64,000 nt of DNA from Streptomyces hygroscopicus (GTDB lineage Bacteria > Actinomycetota > Actinomycetes > Streptomycetales > Streptomycetaceae): positions 496,001-560,000 of the forward strand of contig CP018627.1 of NCBI GenBank assembly GCA_002021875.1. The letters run 5' to 3'. Positions 52,360 through 61,397 of the stretch are shown piece by piece; the first letter of the stretch is position 1; every line of letters begins with the position of its first letter. The notes under the pieces were generated by a model. That model had not been told where the DNA came from. It saw only the letters and a list, made by a program, of their open reading frames with translations, and searched no databases. The position numbers and the translations under genes are program-made.

Positions 52360-52725
52360 GTGAACGACAGTGTGTACGTGGGCAATGCGGGCAAGGATGC
52401 GGCGCTGGACCGGGGGTGGCTCCTCGGGCACTTCAAGGACGTCGGCGATCCGCGCCACAGCGAGGCCGTAGAGATCAAATGGGGCGTCCACCCTCGGGGC
52501 GACGAGCGAGCGCAGTGGGTGAAGGGCGAGGAACGCACAGCGCTCCTGGTTCTGATCAGCGGCCGTTTTCGCGTTGAGCTCCCCGGCCGCAGCGTTCTTC
52601 TCGAAGAGCAGGGTGACTACGTCGTGTGGGGGCGCGGAGTCGACCACTCGTGGTTCGCGGAGGAGGAGTCGGTGGTGCTGACTGTTCGATGGCCGTCCGT
52701 GCCCGGCTACGCAGTGGCGGAGTAG
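52360..52725 (+). CDS. Small cupin-like protein
   Basis: 121 residues from GTG 52360. Cupin-fold pattern of strands (LLVLISGRFRVELPGRS, GDYVVWGRGVDHSWFAEE) with a His in the second motif; the first motif lacks the usual HxH pair, so metal binding is doubtful. Related proteins are sometimes labelled signal peptidase I without basis. Function unknown. Confidence 0.6.
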   Translation: MNDSVYVGNAGKDAALDRGWLLGHFKDVGDPRHSEAVEIKWGVHPRGDERAQWVKGEERTALLVLISGRFRVELPGRSVLLEEQGDYVVWGRGVDHSWFAEEESVVLTVRWPSVPGYAVAE

Positions 52726-52790
52726 GGCGGGGCGCGACCGGCGCGACCGCAGAGCTGAGCGCGAAAGAGCGTTGAGGCGGTTGATACCGC

Positions 52791-53558
52791 TCAACGGCGC
52801 GGCGTCAGTTGGGTTTGGGTTGCCGCCGTGGGGACGAGGTCGCGGCGGATGTACCACTCAGTGGACACCAGTTTTGCCCGGTCGGCCGGCGGGAGTGCCG
52901 CAAGCCGACCCGGCAGCGCGCCCCGCGCCACTTCGGTGCGGTGGGCGAGCACCGCGCCGATCTTCTGTTCGAGCCAGGGACTGACGTCAACCGTCGCGGT
53001 GACCCACTCGTCGGGGACGCTGTACATCGTCCTGCCTCCCCGGACCAGGTGTGCGCCCAGCGCCTGTGCTGCCGAGTGTGGGTGCGTGGCCAAGTAGAGG
53101 GCGCTCGGCTGCCAGGGCGCTCCGGTGTCCGGGTAGAGCCGGTCCAGCCCTGCGGCCTCGACTGCGAGCGTGGTCACCCTGTGGGTGTGGAGATGGTCCG
53201 GATGGCCGGTCAGCCCGCCATAGGCGTCATGGGTGACGACGATGTCCGGGCGGAACGCGCGGATGTGCATGACCAGCCGACGCACCGACTCACCGAGCGG
53301 CGCGTCGCAGAACCGGACGCTGCCCGGGGCCGACTGCGGTGCCCGAGCGTCGGCATAGCCGAGCATCCGTGGCGCGCCGGCGCCGAGGATGTGGAGCGCA
53401 TCGGCCAGCTCCGCGGCGCGTTGGGTGTCCTCTGCCCAGGTCGCCGTGACGACGGCGGTTCGCGCTCCCGCCGCCGCGTGCTGGGCGAGCACGCCACCCG
53501 CCGACAGGGACTCGTCGTCCGGGTGCGCGAAAACCGCGAGGAGGCTCGAAAGGGGCAT
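52791..53558 (-). CDS. PIG-L family deacetylase (MshB/Mca-like)
   Basis: 255 residues. Zinc motif AHPDDESLSAGG near the N-terminus, and HPDHLHTH near residue 120 giving the third ligand. The family includes mycothiol deacetylase MshB, mycothiol S-conjugate amidase Mca and antibiotic sugar deacetylases; a GlcNAc-type amide is the usual substrate. Which of these is meant cannot be told here. Confidence 0.85.
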   Translation of the reverse strand: MPLSSLLAVFAHPDDESLSAGGVLAQHAAAGARTAVVTATWAEDTQRAAELADALHILGAGAPRMLGYADARAPQSAPGSVRFCDAPLGESVRRLVMHIRAFRPDIVVTHDAYGGLTGHPDHLHTHRVTTLAVEAAGLDRLYPDTGAPWQPSALYLATHPHSAAQALGAHLVRGGRTMYSVPDEWVTATVDVSPWLEQKIGAVLAHRTEVARGALPGRLAALPPADRAKLVSTEWYIRRDLVPTAATQTQLTPRR

Positions 53559-53683
53559 GCCGGGTCACCTTCCAGTGGGAGAGCTGGGATCGGTGGGCTC
53601 GACAGGTTCAAGCGCCGCCCGCCTCCCGGCGGGGTGGGCCTGCGCCGGACCCAGCCGATGTGGCCGGTCGTGCCGAGTCCGGC

Positions 53684-53893
53684 TCAGCGTGCGCCGGCCA
53701 CCAGCTCTTGGTGGACGAAATCCACCAGGAGCTCGCGCATGGTGCCGATGGTCATGCCGGGCACTCCGGTCAGCACCTGGATCGCCGCGCCGTCGGTGAG
53801 TGCGGTCAGCCGCAGCGCGACGACGTGCGGATCGGCGTCCGCGCGGAAGATTCCCTGCCGCTGGCCGCGCTGGACGATCCGGCGGACGGTTCC
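53684..53893 (-). pseudogene. TetR-family regulator, C-terminal stump
   Basis: The bottom strand encodes about 69 residues ending TMRELLVDFVHQELVAGAR and including VVALRLTALTDGAAIQVLTG, the end of a TetR ligand domain. Its upstream part is lost and the sequence passes into an oppositely directed acyl-CoA dehydrogenase that lacks its 5' part. Same scar type as at 8.9-9.1 kb. Confidence 0.7.
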
Positions 53894-54576
53894 TCATCGT
53901 CCTCGCCTATGTGCGGCCGGACAACGAGCCGACGATGTTTCTCGTCGACAAGGACACTCCCGGCGTCTCCGTCAAGCGCACCCCCCGCTACACCCACACC
54001 TTCGTCTACGAACACCCCGAGTTCCTCTTCCAGAACGCCCGGGTCGGCCAGGACGCCGTCCTCGGCAGGATCGGCGAGGGGTACGACCTGACCCGCGACT
54101 GGTTCACCGAGGAGCGGCTGATGATCGCCGCGCGCACCATCGGCGCCGCCGAGCGCGCGCTGCGGCTGGCCGTCGACTGGGCCAAGGAGCGCGAGCAGGG
54201 CGGGGATGTACTGATGAACCGTCAGCTCATCCAGGGCATGATCGCCGACTCGGTGACCGAGATCGCCACCAACCGCGCCTTCACCCACCAGGTGGCCTGG
54301 GAGTTCGACCAGGGTGGCGACCGCAAGACCCTGCACGCCAAGGCCGCCACCGCCAAGCTCGCCGCCTCCGAGGCGTCCAACCGGATCGTCGACCGCTGTG
54401 TGCAGATCTTCGGCGGCCGCGGCTATATGCGGGACATGCCGGTCGAGCGGCTGTGGCGCGAGCTGCGGGTGGACCGGATCTGGGAGGGCACCTCCGAGAT
54501 CCAGCGGCTGGTCATCGCCAACGAGGTCGGCAAGCGCGGCCTGGACGACCTGCTGTCCTTCACCGCCGGGAGCTGA
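53894..54576 (+). pseudogene. Acyl-CoA dehydrogenase, N-terminally truncated
   Basis: About 227 codons of an acyl-CoA dehydrogenase from the middle domain (YVRPDNEPTMFLVDKDTPGV) through the C-terminal helical domain with QIFGGRGYMRDMPVER and WEGTSEIQRLVIANE. The N-terminal helical part, about the first 150 residues, is gone. The catalytic base position and FAD-contacting end are kept, but the protein cannot fold normally. Confidence 0.8.
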
Positions 54577-54709
54577 CCGGCGCCATCCGGCGGCAGGGGC
54601 CGTACGGCACACCCACGGCCCCTGCCGCCGACCACCCCACTGTCGCGCCGCCCGCACACCCGGCGCGGCAACGGCCGTCAAGCAGCGAGGCAGGAGAAGC
54701 AGCAGCGCC

Positions 54710-54980
54710 ATGACCGTCACCGACACAACGCCCGTCACCTCCCCGGAGGCCGGCACCGTGGAGATCGAGCGCACCGGCGAACACCACGACATCGCCGTCC
54801 TCACGCTGCGGCGCGAGCGGAAGCTCAACGCGCTCTCCACCCATCTGGAGTCCGTCCTGCTCGACGCCCTGCGCAGCCAGGAGGTGCGCACCAGCCGGGC
54901 CGTGGTCGTCACCGGAGTGCCGCGGGCCTTCCCGGCCGGGGCGGACACCGGCGAGCTGCGCGAGATGACCCCCGAGGCGG
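54710..54980 (+). pseudogene. Enoyl-CoA hydratase/isomerase, N-terminal fragment
   Basis: ATG 54710 with AGGAGAAG upstream starts a crotonase-family protein: HHDIAVLTLRRERKLNALS and FPAGADTGELREMTPEAV are the first CoA-binding loop region. It then turns into membrane-protein sequence of an NCS1 permease without a stop. Oxyanion-hole glycines and catalytic Glu are lost. Confidence 0.75.
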
Positions 54981-55934
54981 TGTGGTTCGTGGCACTGGTG
55001 ACGTACATCGGCTACACGGCCTTCAACCAGGTGCTGGTCGGCTCGGCGATAGACCACCTGGCGGACACTCCCCCGTCGGTCAGCTATATCGCCTACGCCG
55101 TGATCGGCATCGTGCTCGCCGTGGTCCATCTACGTCTCCGACCACTCCCGCCATCTTCCGCCGACGGTGGGGGTGCGCTCCTCGTTCTGGTGGACGTATC
55201 TGGGTGCGGGCTTCGGTGACGTGTGGATGATGCTGGTGGGGGCGGTGGCCGCGGGGCTGTTCCCGAAGCTGGGCCTGGTGGATGCCGTGGTCAGCGCCGG
55301 TGACCAGCTGTTTTCCGGTTTCGGTGTGGTGCTGTTGCTGTTGTCGGTGATTCCGCCGTTCACCATCGGCACGCTCAACTTCTACGGCGGCAGTCTCACG
55401 CTGCTCTCCAGCATCGACTCGGTGAAGCGGATCCCGCTGGCCCTGGGCACCCGCATCGCCACACTGGTGGTCCTGGGCGTGGTCTCCACCGCGCTCGCCT
55501 TCAGTGCCGACGATGACTTCCTGACCACCTTCGGGGACTTCCTGATCGTCCTCGGCTACCTCTTCACACCGTGGACCGCGGTCAACCTGATCGACTTCTG
55601 TGTGGTGCGGCGTGGCCGCTACTCGATCCGTGAGATCTTCAACCCCCTTGGCATCTACGGCCGGTGGAACTGGCGCGGGCTGACCGCCTATGGCGTCGGT
55701 TTCGTCTCGATACTGCCGTTCGCCGTGATCGGCGACGCGGAGGGGCCGCTCGCGCACTGGGTCAAAGGGACCGACGTCACCATGCTGGTCGGACTCGCCG
55801 TGTCGTCCCCGCCCCATCTGGTGCTGTGCCGCTCGCTCGACATCGACGCCGAGCGCGCCTCATCGCGTCCGCCGACGCCGGTCTCGACCCGGACCACGCC
55901 GGGCACCACGGACCACGCCGGGCACCACGCATGA
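54981..55934 (+). pseudogene. NCS1-type nucleobase/cation symporter, fragments
   Basis: Membrane sequence follows the hydratase fragment: FNQVLVGSAIDHLADTPPS and IAYAVIGIVLAVV. Near 55126 a deletion/frameshift moves the frame; family sequence resumes as IYVSDHSRHLPP and WWTYLGAGFGDVWMMLVGAV and goes to 55934 (C-terminal helices such as FLIVLGYLFTPWTAVNLIDF). The N-terminal helices are missing. The remaining part alone is unlikely to transport. Confidence 0.75.
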
Positions 55935-56033
55935 CCGGAGCCGAACCAACGATCTCGTGCCATATGCCTCGTTTGATTCTCCGGCGAGAAGAAAAGGAAT
56001 GGACGATCCATGCCACCCATCACAAAGATTGCT

Positions 56034-56049
56034 TGTGATTTACATCACA
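56034..56049. promoter_or_regulatory. CRP-like palindrome TGTGATTTACATCACA
   Basis: Perfect 6-bp arms TGTGAT/ATCACA with a TTAC spacer, identical to the classic TGTGA-N6-TCACA form, about 114 bp before the ATP-grasp start, in the most AT-rich part of the window. CRP/FNR-type regulators recognise this form; Streptomyces Crp is usually said to prefer GTG-N6-GNCAC-like sites. Likely a real operator for some regulator. Confidence 0.6.
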
Positions 56050-56162
56050 GGCAACATCTCCGCACCCCTGTGAAATGATGCCACCCGTATTGGCATCGGA
56101 TGACGGTATGGCGCATCACTTCTTCAATGTTTTGGCCAGCCGTAACCGCGGGGGAGACAAGA

Positions 56163-57350
56163 ATGCCGACGATGATTGTCATCGGACATAGGGACGGTCT
56201 GGACCAGGCGCTGCGGCACCGGGGCTTGGACCCCTTCTATATCGTGCAGGCGCCGGCGAACACACCAGAGGGCCGACGCTTCAGGTGTGTCACTGACATG
56301 GAGAACGCCCAGGAAATATTGCGAGCAGCGCTCTCCGCACATCTTGATGATGTAGCGGGAGTACTGACCGTCCATGAAATGGGCGTCTTCGGGGCAGCTT
56401 ATCTGCGGCAGCAGTTGAGCCTTCCCGGAAACACAGACTCGAAGGCAACTCTCTATTTCCGGGACAAGCACCTGCAGAAGAGCAAGTTGCCGCCGCAGGT
56501 CAAGCGAGCGCGCTGCCGATACGTACCCATCGGCACGTCCTTCACGGATCTTGCCAACGATCTGGGGGACGTCTTCGTGGTCAAGCCGGCTACCGGAGCC
56601 GGCGCCCTTCGTACGAGCGTCGTCCGGTCCCCGTACGAGTACGCGCAGGCCGTGAAGCCGTTCTCCGGGCAGTCGGATGTCGAGATCGTCGCCGAGTCCT
56701 TCATAGACGCCTCGGAAGTCTACATAGACGGCGTCTGGATGAACGGCGATCTCCGATGGTCGTCCATGAGCCGCAACCACATATCACCGCTGAGTGCCGT
56801 ACAGGGCGGCGTACTGGCCGCCCACATATTGGACAGAAAGCGGTATTCACCACTGTTCCAGCAAGCGGAGACGCTCGCCAGGCAGGCACTCACAAGCCTC
56901 GACGCACCGGATTGCGTTTTCCACCTGGAAGCGTTCACGGAAGATTCGGGACTGACTTTCGGTGAATGCGCCATCCGTCTCCCGGGAGCGCTCTCCCCTC
57001 AGGTCAATAAGCTGACATTCGGCGTCGATCTCTTCGACGTCGAAATCAGCCTCGCGCTCGGGGAAGAGGTGACCCAGCCGCTGGACAGCAGTGCCCCGGA
57101 TCGATTCTACGGCTACATCCTGCTCCGTCGCCCGAAAAGCGGCAGTCTGACGCAGAGCGATTTCGAACGTCACTTCACGTTCGATGAGATCCAGTATTCT
57201 TCGTCACCTGATGCCCCGGTCGGACCGTATGGCCGTGTTGGACAGGCCATCGTATCCGACCAGGATGAGCTGAAGCTGCAGCGGACGATCGAGGAAATCG
57301 TGCGATTCAACGAAGCCGGCAGCGGATATCCCGAGTCCCCGGACGAGTAG
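56163..57350 (+). CDS. ATP-grasp ligase
   Basis: 395 residues from ATG 56163, with GGGGAGA upstream. ATP-grasp features: VFVVKPATGAGALRT (ATP-binding loop), AESFIDASEVYIDGVW, and HLEAFTEDSGLTFGECAIRL with acidic metal ligands. Enzymes of this fold join a carboxylate to an amine through an acyl phosphate; here an amino-acid or peptide-like product is plausible. G+C is visibly lower than in neighbouring genes and rare-looking codons occur, which suggests horizontal origin together with its promoter region. Confidence 0.8.
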   Translation: MPTMIVIGHRDGLDQALRHRGLDPFYIVQAPANTPEGRRFRCVTDMENAQEILRAALSAHLDDVAGVLTVHEMGVFGAAYLRQQLSLPGNTDSKATLYFRDKHLQKSKLPPQVKRARCRYVPIGTSFTDLANDLGDVFVVKPATGAGALRTSVVRSPYEYAQAVKPFSGQSDVEIVAESFIDASEVYIDGVWMNGDLRWSSMSRNHISPLSAVQGGVLAAHILDRKRYSPLFQQAETLARQALTSLDAPDCVFHLEAFTEDSGLTFGECAIRLPGALSPQVNKLTFGVDLFDVEISLALGEEVTQPLDSSAPDRFYGYILLRRPKSGSLTQSDFERHFTFDEIQYSSSPDAPVGPYGRVGQAIVSDQDELKLQRTIEEIVRFNEAGSGYPESPDE

Positions 57351-57431
57351 TCTCCGACGGTGTCGGCTGAGCGGGAAACGCCGGACGCGTCGCGAGCGGT
57401 GAGGGCGCTTCCGGGAAGGAGAGGGAAGATC

Positions 57432-58289
57432 ATGGCAGACGAGCAGGGCAAGACGCCGGACAGCACCGCCGTGCGGGTCGCCCTCTGGCGGGCGATGCAT
57501 GTCCAGGTCGACCCGCCGCCGCATGTGCTCGACGACGAGATCGGCCTGCGGCTGGCGGCCCCCGACGACGACTGGCGCCGTCGCCCCGACATGGATCCGC
57601 ACACCACCAGCGGGTTCCGGGCGGCCATTGTGGCCCGCGCCCGTTTCATCGAGGACCTGGTCGCCGAGCAGGCCGACCGCGGCGTCACTCAGTACGTCGC
57701 CCTGGGAGCCGGTCTTGACACCTTCGCCCAGCGCAGGCCGGAGATCGCCGCCCGGCTGCAGCTCTTCGAGGTCGACCAGCCCGGCCCCCAGGAGTGGAAG
57801 CGCCACCGCCTGGTCGAGCTCGGCTACGGCATCCCCGACTGGCTGCACCTGGTGCCGGTCGACTTCGAAGCGAGCGAGTCCTGGCTGGAGGGGCTGACCG
57901 CTGCCGGCTTCGACTCCGACCGGCCGGCGGTCATCGTCTCCACCGGCGTCACCATGTACCTCACCGAAGACGCCACCGCGGCCACCCTGCGTCAGATCGC
58001 CGGGCTCGCAGCCGGCTCGACGCTCGCCATGACCTTCCTGCTGCCGGCCGAGCTCCTCGACGACGCCGATCGCCCTGGCCTCAAGGCGAGCAAGGACGGC
58101 GCGCAAGCGGCCGGAACGCCGTTCGTCAGCTTCTATACCCCGCAGGACATGCTGGCGCTGGCCCGCGCATCCGGCTTCAAGGATGCCCGGCACGTGCCGG
58201 GAGCCTCGCTCGCCGAGCGCTACTTCGCCGGTCGCACCGACGGCCTTCGTCCGTCCAGCGGAGAGGACCTGTTGCTGGCCACCACCTGA
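57432..58289 (+). CDS. SAM-dependent methyltransferase (PPM/LCMT-like family)
   Basis: 285 residues. The pattern is that of the leucine carboxyl methyltransferase-like family widespread in actinomycetes: YVALGAGLDTFAQRRP (SAM motif I variant), FEVDQPGPQEWK and STGVTMYLTEDA. It may methylate a carboxylate or hydroxyl of a small molecule. ATG 57432 has GGAGAGGGAAG upstream. 81 bp after the ATP-grasp gene, so the two may be co-transcribed. Confidence 0.8.
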   Translation: MADEQGKTPDSTAVRVALWRAMHVQVDPPPHVLDDEIGLRLAAPDDDWRRRPDMDPHTTSGFRAAIVARARFIEDLVAEQADRGVTQYVALGAGLDTFAQRRPEIAARLQLFEVDQPGPQEWKRHRLVELGYGIPDWLHLVPVDFEASESWLEGLTAAGFDSDRPAVIVSTGVTMYLTEDATAATLRQIAGLAAGSTLAMTFLLPAELLDDADRPGLKASKDGAQAAGTPFVSFYTPQDMLALARASGFKDARHVPGASLAERYFAGRTDGLRPSSGEDLLLATT

Positions 58290-58332
58290 CCTCGCCAACG
58301 CCACCCGCTGCTGCACGCGACCGTGGGTGGAA

Positions 58333-58824
58333 TCAGCGCGCCGCAACGAGCTTGTGGCGATAGCGCATACCCGCGCGCCCGGCCACGGTGACGTTCCCCA
58401 CGACGGTGAATCCATTGCGTTCGAGCACGGTCTTCGAGGCCACGTTGTCGAGGGTGGTGACCGCGGTGAGGGTGGAGAGGCGGTACTCCGTGGCGGCCAG
58501 GCGGCACACTTCTTGCACGGCGGCGGTTGCCACCCCACGGCCCGCGGCGCGCTCGCCGATCCGGTAGCCGAGTTCGGCGTCGCCTTCCTCGACGTCCACG
58601 AGATTGACGCGGCCGACCAACTCCCCCTGGTCGTCCATGACGACATGGAAGTGACACACACCGGCGTCCTGCTCGGCGAGCCGGGCGCGGAGAAGGGAAG
58701 CGAACTCCGCGAAGTAGGCGTCCCCGCGGTCGGAGATCGACCGAGTGAAGTACTCGCGGTTCTCGCGTTCGAAGGCCAGCAGGGCAGGCGCGTGGTCTGC
58801 CCGGAGCCGTTCCAACCTCAACAT
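58333..58824 (-). CDS. GNAT-family N-acetyltransferase (RimJ/RimL-like)
   Basis: 163 residues. Acetyl-CoA pattern ELGYRIGERAAGRGVATAAV then a NVASKTVLERNGF C-terminal motif typical of ribosomal-protein-alanine acetyltransferase-like GNATs. Start ATG 58824; ATG 58836 is possible. Convergent with the methyltransferase gene. Could act on a peptide N-terminus or an antibiotic amine. Confidence 0.8.
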   Translation of the reverse strand: MLRLERLRADHAPALLAFERENREYFTRSISDRGDAYFAEFASLLRARLAEQDAGVCHFHVVMDDQGELVGRVNLVDVEEGDAELGYRIGERAAGRGVATAAVQEVCRLAATEYRLSTLTAVTTLDNVASKTVLERNGFTVVGNVTVAGRAGMRYRHKLVAAR

Positions 58825-58975
58825 GACCCAAAGCATACGTACCCGTGGCCGCGTTCAGCCACGGCCCGGGCGCGCCCGAGGGGCAAACCATGTGGAAACC
58901 GGGCCAGTTCCGCCCCTCAGATCCATGAGCGCGCTGTGCGGATATCGAGCCGCGGGACATTCGGTGGGGAATTCT

Positions 58976-58996
58976 CCCCGGGTGTCGGGCCCGGGG
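58976..58996. repeat. Inverted repeat upstream of carbamoyltransferase gene
   Basis: CCCCGGG and CCCGGGG separated by 7 bases, inside a longer partly symmetrical TTC...GAA region about 110 bp before the carbamoyltransferase start. May be a terminator of an upstream transcript or an operator. Confidence 0.4.
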
Positions 58997-59102
58997 AAAG
59001 AAATCCACAATCTGCTTGTGCATCACGCCTATCCCTCAAGTATGCGGGCCCAGTAGCCTGTTCTTCCTGACGCTACTGTCGTGCTCGGGAGGCTGAGAGC
59101 CA

Positions 59103-60884
59103 GTGATCGTACTCGGTTACAACGGATTCAGCAGAGGTGCGGAACTTTTCGGGCGTCTCTACGGGGCAACTGGTGTCGGCCGTAATCTCTTGGTGGGGCA
59201 CGACGCCGCGGCGGCTCTGGTGATCGACGGCGAGTTGGTTGCGGCGGTCGAGGAGGAGCGGCTGAGCCGGGTCAAGAAGACCTCCGATTTTCCGGCGGAC
59301 GCAATCACGTGGTGTCTGAACTCGGCTGGCGTCGACATCGACCAGGTGGATGTTTTCGCTTTCCCCTGGCGGTTTTCGCCGACCGTGGCCGAGCAGATGA
59401 TTTCGGAGATATGCGACTCCGACATGCCGGTCACGGCCAAGTTCGACGCTCTGCGCAGCACGGGTGAGCTCTACACCGACATGCTCGGCCGGGACGCGGT
59501 GTACAACGACTTCGTCCAGCGCACCGGGCACGAGCTGGATCCCAACAAGCTCACCCTGGTGCCCCATCATCTGGCCCATCTCATGTGCGGCGCCTACCTG
59601 GCCGGCGGGGGCGACGCCGCCTTCCTGGTGAGCGACGGCCGGGCGGAGACCCTGTCCGCCGTCATGGGCGAGCTGCGGAACGGTGTGGTCCGCCTGTTCG
59701 ACGAGAGCGCGGTCCCCATGACCAGCTCGCTCGGGGTGGCGTTCGGGAGGATCACCCGCTACCTGGGGTTCGTACCGAACAACGACGAGTACAAGGTGAT
59801 GGGCTTGGCCGCGTACGGCCCGCCGCCGCACCACAATCCGCTGCTCGAACGCGTGGTGCGGCTGCACGAGAACGGCTCGTACACCATCTCCATCCCTCGG
59901 GACATTGGGGCCTACTATGCGCTGTTCGACAGCCTGTTCGGCGGTGACAGCGAGAAGCGCGAGCAGTTCGACTTCCGTGTGAAGGTCGCAGGGCTGGCAC
60001 AGCACATGGTCGAGGCCATCACCGCTCATCAGCTGCGGACGCTGACCGCGGCCTCCAGCCTGGACACCCTGCTCTTCGAGGGCGGTCTGGCGCTCAACTG
60101 CGTGGCCAATACGAAGATGCTGGAGAGGTCGCCGTTCACCGGTATGGAGGTCAGCTTCGGGGCCAGCGACCCGGGGGTAGCCATGGGCGCGGCCGTGTAC
60201 GCCGCCGGTCTCAGGAACCGGCCCGCCGACGCGGTCACCACCCCCTACCTGGGGCCTTCGTACGACGAGAGGCAGGTCCTGGACACCCTCGCGGAGTACG
60301 CGGACCGCGTCGAGTGGCAGGAGGAGCCCGACGCTGCTTCGGTCGCCGACAGGACGGCGGAGCTGCTGGCCGGGAAGAACGTCGTGGGCTGGTTCCAGGG
60401 CCGGGCGGAGTTCGGACCGCGTGCCCTGGGTAACCGCAGCATCCTCGCCAATCCATCCTTCCCCGACATCAAGGACATCATCAATCTCCGGGTGAAACAC
60501 CGGGAGCCCTTCCGCCCGTTCGCGCCGGTCATCCTCGAATCCGAGGCCCCGCGCGTCTTCGAGATGGGCAAGAAGACCTCGTCCCCCTATATGACCTTCG
60601 TCTTCCCGGTGCGGAAGGAGTACCAGGAGCGGATCCCCGGCGCCTGTCACGTGGACGGCACGGCACGGGCCCAGACGGTGAACGAGCGGCAGAACCCCGC
60701 GCTCGCTCGGCTGTTGCACGCGTTCACCGCGCGGACGGATGTGCCCTGCCTCCTCAACACCTCGTTCAACGTGGCCGGTGAGCCCATCGTCTGCTCGCCG
60801 CGGGACGCGTTGGAGTGCTTCCTCGCCACCGAAATCGACTACCTGGTCATCGACCGGTTCGTGGTCACCAAGAAGGAGAGCTGA
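59103..60884 (+). CDS. O-carbamoyltransferase (NodU/TobZ/CmcH family)
   Basis: 593 residues from GTG 59103. Transfers a carbamoyl group from carbamoyl phosphate, via carbamoyl-adenylate, to a hydroxyl of a natural product. Family motifs: N-terminal GHDAAAALV, VPHHLAHLMCGAY with the metal-type H155, H156, H160, DEYKVMGLAAYG, and the C-terminal GRAEFGPRALGNRS and REPFRPFAP. The length matches TobZ (about 570 residues). No acceptor-specific features can be read. It is a hallmark of specialised-metabolite clusters and the strongest evidence for one here. Confidence 0.92.
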   Translation: MIVLGYNGFSRGAELFGRLYGATGVGRNLLVGHDAAAALVIDGELVAAVEEERLSRVKKTSDFPADAITWCLNSAGVDIDQVDVFAFPWRFSPTVAEQMISEICDSDMPVTAKFDALRSTGELYTDMLGRDAVYNDFVQRTGHELDPNKLTLVPHHLAHLMCGAYLAGGGDAAFLVSDGRAETLSAVMGELRNGVVRLFDESAVPMTSSLGVAFGRITRYLGFVPNNDEYKVMGLAAYGPPPHHNPLLERVVRLHENGSYTISIPRDIGAYYALFDSLFGGDSEKREQFDFRVKVAGLAQHMVEAITAHQLRTLTAASSLDTLLFEGGLALNCVANTKMLERSPFTGMEVSFGASDPGVAMGAAVYAAGLRNRPADAVTTPYLGPSYDERQVLDTLAEYADRVEWQEEPDAASVADRTAELLAGKNVVGWFQGRAEFGPRALGNRSILANPSFPDIKDIINLRVKHREPFRPFAPVILESEAPRVFEMGKKTSSPYMTFVFPVRKEYQERIPGACHVDGTARAQTVNERQNPALARLLHAFTARTDVPCLLNTSFNVAGEPIVCSPRDALECFLATEIDYLVIDRFVVTKKES

Positions 60885-60889
60885 GCGGC

Positions 60890-60920
60890 CGGCCCGCGGG
60901 ACATCCCCTCCCGCGGGCCG
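60890..60920. terminator. Bidirectional stem-loop terminator
   Basis: CGGCCCGCGGGA pairs with TCCCGCGGGCCG over a 7-base loop, 5 bp after the carbamoyltransferase stop and before the convergent cupin gene. Confidence 0.75.
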
Positions 60921-60937
60921 ACCACCCCTCACGCTGT

Positions 60938-61366
60938 TCAGAGCTGAATGGGCTCGTTCGGTCCACCCTTTGTCTCGATGGTCAGGAACGACAGAACCTC
61001 ATCGCCGATATTCTTCAGGTCATGAAGGTGGTATCGCCCATCGGGGCAGCAAAAATGCCGAGACTGTCCTCGGACATAGGAGATCTCGTGAGTGGTGCCA
61101 TCGCTTGAGTGCTGGCGGGCCCGGCCGCTTGTGAGCGCTATCCAGAAGTAGTCCAGCACATGCCGATGGACGGGGATCCGCTCTCCCGGCTGGAGAGAGG
61201 TCTCCCAGATGCGCAGCGAATCGGTCTCCTTCACCAGCGACTGGCCGATCCAGCCGTTATGGGCGTTGTTGTCGAATTCCTTCCGCAGCTCCGGACTCCA
61301 GCGAGCAAAGGCTTCGGCGACTACGGTGCTCGACAGGGTGAGACCGGAGCGGGATTCATTACCCAC
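60938..61366 (-). CDS. Cupin-domain protein
   Basis: 142 residues from GTG 61366, with AAAGGAT 8 bp upstream. Cupin motif 1 contains PGERIPVHRHVLDYFWIA and motif 2 has the late His in RYHLHDLKN. An unusual FCCPDG Cys pair lies between. Possible roles are dioxygenase, isomerase or binding protein for the cluster product. Last gene of the minus-strand operon with the epimerase and the fused aminotransferase. Confidence 0.75.
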   Translation of the reverse strand: MGNESRSGLTLSSTVVAEAFARWSPELRKEFDNNAHNGWIGQSLVKETDSLRIWETSLQPGERIPVHRHVLDYFWIALTSGRARQHSSDGTTHEISYVRGQSRHFCCPDGRYHLHDLKNIGDEVLSFLTIETKGGPNEPIQL

Positions 61367-61397
61367 GAATCGGATCCTTTCGGCTGATCGATGTGGC

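Noticed and set aside
59073..60932. 619-codon minus-strand frame over the carbamoyltransferase gene
   Set aside because: Shadow frame; the plus strand has unmistakable carbamoyltransferase motifs and a proper terminator.
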